Assembly (NCBI GenBank): GCA_902388495.1
Contig: CABMPP010000057.1
Location: forward strand, 1 to 8,895
DNA length: 8,895 bases
Source: an uncultured Bacteroides sp.
GTDB taxonomy: Bacteria; Bacteroidota; Bacteroidia; Bacteroidales; Bacteroidaceae
Direction: 5' to 3'
Under the pieces are notes generated by a model. That model worked only from the letters and a program-made list of their open reading frames with translations. It searched no databases and was not told where the DNA came from. Both the position numbers and the translations under genes were made by a program. This document shows positions 5,793-8,895 of this stretch, piece after piece. Numbering within the stretch: the first letter of the stretch is position 1; each line of letters starts with the position of its first letter.

Positions 5793-5833
5793 AACAACAA
5801 AGCTCCGACCATTTCTGGTCGAAGCTTTGTTGT
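5793..5833 (-). terminator. Terminator hairpin of tRNA-Cys
   Basis: Arms 5794-5811 and 5816-5833 form an 18-base stem with a 4-base loop, read as GAAA (GNRA type) on the minus strand. The only imperfect pair (5805/5822) is G-U on the minus-strand RNA but C-A on the plus-strand RNA, so the fold favours termination of minus-strand transcription. The following U-run is short. It begins five bases past the encoded CCA of the tRNA and also shields higBA from read-through. Confidence 0.8.
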
Positions 5834-5837
5834 GTTT

Positions 5838-5912
5838 TGGAGGTTCCTGGCGGATTCGAACCGCCGTGGACGGTTTTGCAGACCGCTGACTAAGCCACTC
5901 ATCCAAGGAACC
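5838..5912 (-). tRNA. tRNA-Cys (anticodon GCA)
   Basis: The gene folds into a full cloverleaf. The acceptor stem is GGTTCCT with AGGAACC, the D stem is GAT/GTC with A14, G18, G19 and A21 in place, the anticodon stem is GCGGT/ACCGT, and the T arm is GGCGG-TTCGAAT-CCGCC. The anticodon loop CTGCAAA gives GCA, reading UGC and UGU. The discriminator is U73 (complement of base 5841), the main identity element for cysteinyl-tRNA synthetase. The 3' CCA is encoded (5840-5838). It is transcribed on the minus strand between its promoter (5951-5980) and the hairpin at 5793-5833. Confidence 0.97.
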
Positions 5913-5950
5913 AAAGTTATCAAAAGTGCTTTATCTCTCGATTGCGGATG

Positions 5951-5980
5951 CAAAGGTAATACATTTTCTGTAATTTCCAA
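5951..5980 (-). promoter_or_regulatory. tRNA-Cys promoter, Bacteroides type
   Basis: On the minus strand TACCTTTG (5958-5951) matches TAnnTTTG, and TTG (5980-5978) precedes it by 19 bases. The start would be near 5947, leaving a leader of about 35 bases to be trimmed from the tRNA. The -33 element touches the stop codon of the Cys-rich protein gene (5981-5983). Confidence 0.7.
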
Positions 5981-6196
5981 CTATCCGCAGCAACTTTTCT
6001 TCTTTTTTTTCCTGTCCTTACTACATCCGGCACGCTTCTCATCGAGCAACTGCTTTAATTCACAACCAGTTGCACACGTATCGCACGGATTTCCTCCTTC
6101 TCTTGCCCGACGAAAAAAAGAATAAATACTCATCCCAATCCGTACGGCACAGAACAGTAGCAATAGGGCTACCACCCATCCCTGCCAGTTACTCAT
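5981..6196 (-). CDS. FeoB-associated Cys-rich membrane protein
   Basis: The start is ATG 6196, which overlaps the feoAB stop by 4 bases (ATGA); a longer frame exists but would start inside feoAB. The 71-residue product has one membrane segment (about 6-28, WVVALLLLFCAVRIGMSIYSFF) followed by a basic RRAR stretch that favours a cytoplasmic C-terminus. The tail holds six of its seven Cys: C38-x2-C41-x3-C45, C58 and C69-C70. This matches the FeoB_associated family (PF12669), found next to FeoB in many anaerobes. The Cys tail could bind iron or act as a redox partner, but no function is proved. The tail contains a five-Lys run (63-67) encoded by A-rich sequence including A8 at 6003-6010. Confidence 0.85.
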   Translation of the reverse strand: MSNWQGWVVALLLLFCAVRIGMSIYSFFRRAREGGNPCDTCATGCELKQLLDEKRAGCSKDRKKKKKSCCG

Positions 6197-8664
6197 ACAA
6201 ACAGACCTCCTATCTGATAAATTGCAAAGGACATCAACCATGCCAATGCAGTAGTATAGAATGCCGCAAACAATGCCCATTTCCAACTACCCGACTCGCT
6301 CTTGATGGCCGCCAACGTTGCAATACACGGGAAGTATATCAATACAAACACCATGTAAGCAAAAGCAACCAAAGGCGTAATCGGAATGCGTTCGCCCAAG
6401 CTCACCGCATCTTCTTCAGCGTTATCTGCATATAGCACACCGAGCGTACTCACCACCAACTCCTTAGCACCGACTCCGGAAAGGATGCCGATACCCAGTT
6501 TCCAGTCGAAACCCAACGGCTCGATGACCGGCTCTACAGCCTTACCAATCTTGCCGATATAAGAGTTCTCCTGTTGCTCGGTCACACTCTCGTAGGCATC
6601 ATGGTTGGGGTAATACCCCAAAGCCCATATCACCACGGAAGCTACCATAATAATACCTCCCATCTTACGAAGATATTGAGCTCCCTTCTCCCAGGTATGG
6701 CGGAAAATGGTTTTCGTAGTCGGCATACGGTACGGAGGCAGTTCCATGACAAACGGCGTATCATCACCCTTCACAAGGAAACGGCAGAAAAGACGTGCCA
6801 TGACTACCGCCAGCAGAATGCCGATAGCATAGATAAGTAACAACATCAGACTGGCATTGTTCGGAAAGAACGCTCCTACCAGCAACAGATAGATAGGCAG
6901 ACGCGCACTGCACGACATCAACGGATTGATGAGCATGGTAACCAGACGGCTCTTACGGTTCTCGATTGTACGCGAAGCCATGATAGCAGGCACATTACAA
7001 CCAAATCCCATAATCAGAGGTATGAAGGACTTTCCATGCAAGCCCATCTTATGCATAATCTTATCCATGATAAAAGCGGCACGTGCCATATATCCCGAAT
7101 CTTCCATCAGGGATATAAAGAAATATAGAAGAAGGATATTCGGCAGGAAAACGATGACACCACCCACACCGCCAATGATACCGTCCACCAGTAAGTCTTT
7201 CAACGGTCCTTCGGACATATTCTCCCGTATCAGACTTCCAAGCGCATCCACCAGCCATTCAATGCCTTGCATCGGATAGTCACCCAGCACGAATGTTCCT
7301 TCAAACATCAGGTAGAGGAAAAGGAAAAAGATAGGATACCCCCAGACGCGATGGGTTACGATCGAGTCTATGATTTGGGTAGTACGCGACGTATCTTTAT
7401 GATTATCGACGTAAGTCTCGCGCAACGCACCGGCAATAAAACCATATTTGGCATCGGTTATGGCCTGCTCGCTATCCTCGTTTATTACATTACGAAGGCG
7501 CTGTTCTTCCCGGTTACGCACTTCAAGAATCTCTTCTCCGTTGGGCAGTCCCTGTACTATCTTTTCCAGGTCCTTGTCGTTCTCCAGCAACTTGATGGCA
7601 AGGAAGCGTGTAGAGTACTTATGGCGGATCTCCTCATTGACACTGATAACACGCTTCACCTCCTCAATGCTTCGTTCCAATTCCGGACCATGATTGATGT
7701 GAATATGGCGGTAAGAGCTACGCGGGTGCTCACCTTCTTCCTTATGAGTGCCAAAGCCATGGTCGGGAACATACTCCTCGTGCCAGTTGCGCAGATCATT
7801 CAGCACTTCGGTGCGTACTTTGCCTTTTTGATCAAGGAAATCGCCCCCTTCGTAAATGCTGATAATCACATGAAACAGTTCGTCAATCCCCTTCCCGCTA
7901 CGACTGACCGTAGGTATCATCGGCGCACCAAAGAGCTGCCCAAGCATCACATAGTCCAACGTATTGCCACTGGCTGCCAGCTCATCGTACATATTGAGCG
8001 CGATTACCATACGCACGTTCATGTCAATCAACTGGGTGGTGAGATAAAGGTTCCGTTCCAGATTGGAAGAATCTATCACATTGATTATAACGTCCGGAGT
8101 TTCATTAATGATATGACGGCGAACATAAATTTCTTCGGGTGAATAGGCAGAAAGAGAATAAGTGCCGGGAAGGTCGACAATGCGGAAGTGGTAACCCTGA
8201 AAGTCGAAGTAACCTTCTTTGGCATCGACGGTGACACCACTGTAATTGCCCACATGCTCGTGCGAACCGGATGCGATGTTGAAAAGAGAAGTCTTGCCGC
8301 AATTAGGATTCCCGACCAAAGCCACATTGATGGTCCGGCGCTTTCCAAGAGCCAGTCGCTTCAATTCTTCTTCGTTCAGATGTATATCTTCGCTCAGGCC
8401 TCTGTGAAAATCGGGTTGCACAGCCTGTTCCTTTGCTTCCTGCTCGCTGACAATCTCTATCATCTCGGCTTCCTGCCGGCGAAGGGATATCTCATATCCC
8501 ATTACTTTGTATTTGATAGGGTCTTTCAACGGAGCATTCAGTAGTACCTGCACTGTCTTTCCTTTAATAAATCCCATTTCCACAATCCGTTTGCGGAAAC
8601 CACCGTGCCCCAATACTTTTACGATTACACCTTTTTCACCGGTTTTCAATTCGGACAAACGCAT
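6193..8664 (-). CDS. feoB: Ferrous iron transporter, FeoA-FeoB fusion
   Basis: The 823-residue inner-membrane protein imports Fe(II). Residues 1-75 are a FeoA domain (SH3-like; MRLSELKTGEKG, RIVEMGFIKG). After a linker comes the G domain of FeoB: G1 GNPNCGKTS (118-126), G2 T145, G3 DLPG (164-167), G4 NMYD (224-227) and G5-like SRSGKG (254-259). A helical guanine-dissociation-like region with a His-rich insert (H295 to H325) follows. The membrane part (about 437-823) holds the two gate motifs GFGCNVPA (553-560) and SCSARLP (584-590) plus the usual hydrophobic helices. Typical separate FeoA and FeoB add to a similar length, so the fusion appears complete. The start is the first ATG, preceded by AAAGG and a Bacteroides promoter at 8695-8725. 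Iron control is expected, but I see no clear Fur box. The next gene overlaps by 4 bases. Confidence 0.97.
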   Translation of the reverse strand: MRLSELKTGEKGVIVKVLGHGGFRKRIVEMGFIKGKTVQVLLNAPLKDPIKYKVMGYEISLRRQEAEMIEIVSEQEAKEQAVQPDFHRGLSEDIHLNEEELKRLALGKRRTINVALVGNPNCGKTSLFNIASGSHEHVGNYSGVTVDAKEGYFDFQGYHFRIVDLPGTYSLSAYSPEEIYVRRHIINETPDVIINVIDSSNLERNLYLTTQLIDMNVRMVIALNMYDELAASGNTLDYVMLGQLFGAPMIPTVSRSGKGIDELFHVIISIYEGGDFLDQKGKVRTEVLNDLRNWHEEYVPDHGFGTHKEEGEHPRSSYRHIHINHGPELERSIEEVKRVISVNEEIRHKYSTRFLAIKLLENDKDLEKIVQGLPNGEEILEVRNREEQRLRNVINEDSEQAITDAKYGFIAGALRETYVDNHKDTSRTTQIIDSIVTHRVWGYPIFFLFLYLMFEGTFVLGDYPMQGIEWLVDALGSLIRENMSEGPLKDLLVDGIIGGVGGVIVFLPNILLLYFFISLMEDSGYMARAAFIMDKIMHKMGLHGKSFIPLIMGFGCNVPAIMASRTIENRKSRLVTMLINPLMSCSARLPIYLLLVGAFFPNNASLMLLLIYAIGILLAVVMARLFCRFLVKGDDTPFVMELPPYRMPTTKTIFRHTWEKGAQYLRKMGGIIMVASVVIWALGYYPNHDAYESVTEQQENSYIGKIGKAVEPVIEPLGFDWKLGIGILSGVGAKELVVSTLGVLYADNAEEDAVSLGERIPITPLVAFAYMVFVLIYFPCIATLAAIKSESGSWKWALFAAFYTTALAWLMSFAIYQIGGLFV

Positions 8665-8694
8665 AGTCTTCAGCCTTTCTTATATTTTTGGGTG

Positions 8695-8725
8695 CAAAGA
8701 TAGTGTTTATGTTCACAAGTCACAA
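8695..8725 (-). promoter_or_regulatory. feoAB promoter, Bacteroides type
   Basis: On the minus strand TATCTTTG (8702-8695) matches TAnnTTTG, with TTG (8725-8723) 20 bases upstream. The leader would be about 25 bases. The -33 region lies in a perfect tandem repeat of CACAAGT (8714-8720 and 8721-8727, plus strand), which could be a regulator site. No convincing Fur palindrome is visible within about 60 bases. Confidence 0.7.
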
Positions 8726-8853
8726 GTAATTTAGAATGTTTTTAAATAAGGAAGATACTAAAGACTCTATTCATAACAGTTATACGCCCTACCATTTATA
8801 TAAAGTCTGTTCAAGCCTTGCGAACGGATATTCACAGTGCCAGGGCTGACGCA

Positions 8854-8895
8854 TTAAAAATTCACGTCTAATAACTTCTCAAGAAAAGAGTCGTC
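8854..8895 (-). CDS. Possible C-terminal end of an upstream gene (partial)
   Basis: Reading in from the window edge on the minus strand, one frame stays open for 13 codons (DDSFLEKLLDVNF) and ends at TAA 8856-8854. The other two minus frames stop sooner. The peptide looks like a normal helical protein tail, but 13 codons can be open by chance. No family can be named. Between it and the feo promoter (8728-8853) I see no gene and no strong hairpin. Confidence 0.3.
   Translation of the reverse strand, partial: DDSFLEKLLDVNF

Noticed and set aside
5780..5930. Attachment site from a duplicated tRNA-Cys 3' end
   Set aside because: The tRNA 3' segment occurs only once in the window, and there is no integrase gene or flanking repeat.
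5550..6125. 191-codon plus-strand frame
   Set aside because: It runs through the antisense of higB, the tRNA-Cys gene and its hairpin, and the end of the Cys-rich gene. It cannot be a normal protein gene.
6197..6286. Longer 101-residue start for the Cys-rich membrane protein
   Set aside because: The extension would lie inside feoB and add residues before the membrane segment that the family lacks. The ATGA overlap at 6193-6196 marks the natural start.
7267..8142. 291-codon open frame on the plus strand
   Set aside because: It lies wholly antisense to the G domain and following region of FeoAB, which is certain. The translation has no family marks and no promoter.
8665..8790. Fur box upstream of feoAB
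   Set aside because: I looked for a GATAAT-type inverted repeat and found only AT-rich sequence without the needed symmetry.
1..8895. CRISPR array, insertion sequence or rRNA
   Set aside because: No regularly spaced direct repeats, transposase-like protein, terminal inverted repeats or rRNA motifs were seen on either strand.

Overview
The window looks like a chromosomal segment from a gut-type Bacteroides or a close relative. Three lines of evidence point there. Three promoters fit the Bacteroides pattern (TTG about 20 bases before TAnnTTTG). The iron transporter is a FeoA-FeoB fusion followed by the small FeoB-associated Cys-rich membrane protein. A DUF4468 protein, typical of Bacteroidota, is present. 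Start sites show no strong Shine-Dalgarno sequence, which also fits.

Layout. Bases 1-193 are a C-rich leader with one possible promoter and a 14-base palindrome. Bases 194-4344 hold six plus-strand genes in a probable transcription run: a YhhW-type pirin, a UlaG-like metallo-beta-lactamase-fold hydrolase, a secreted DUF4468 protein with a poly-Asp N-terminus and an Ala/Pro-rich linker, a glyoxalase-I-like VOC protein, a 61-residue very basic protein, and a SAM-dependent methyltransferase whose start overlaps the basic protein's stop. Two hairpins lie between 4345 and 4452, where this run meets minus-strand genes. From 4453 to 5714 the minus strand carries a periplasmic TlpA-like thioredoxin and an AT-rich higBA toxin-antitoxin pair. 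A strong hairpin and tRNA-Cys(GCA) follow (5793-5912). The feo operon fills 5981-8664, promoter near 8695-8725. The last 230 bases hold the feo promoter and possibly the tail of another minus-strand gene.

How the genes work together. FeoAB imports ferrous iron across the inner membrane by a GTP-regulated route, and the Cys-rich partner is translationally coupled to it. HigB and HigA form an autoregulated toxin-antitoxin module with a palindrome across its promoter. The plus-strand run combines several enzymes of detoxification or small-molecule type, but no shared pathway can be proved from the sequence.

I found no clear new multi-gene system. The items most worth checking are the TlpA-like protein with Thr in place of the cis-proline, the basic small protein coupled to the methyltransferase, the nested palindromes between the convergent genes, and the higBA operator and near-leaderless start.
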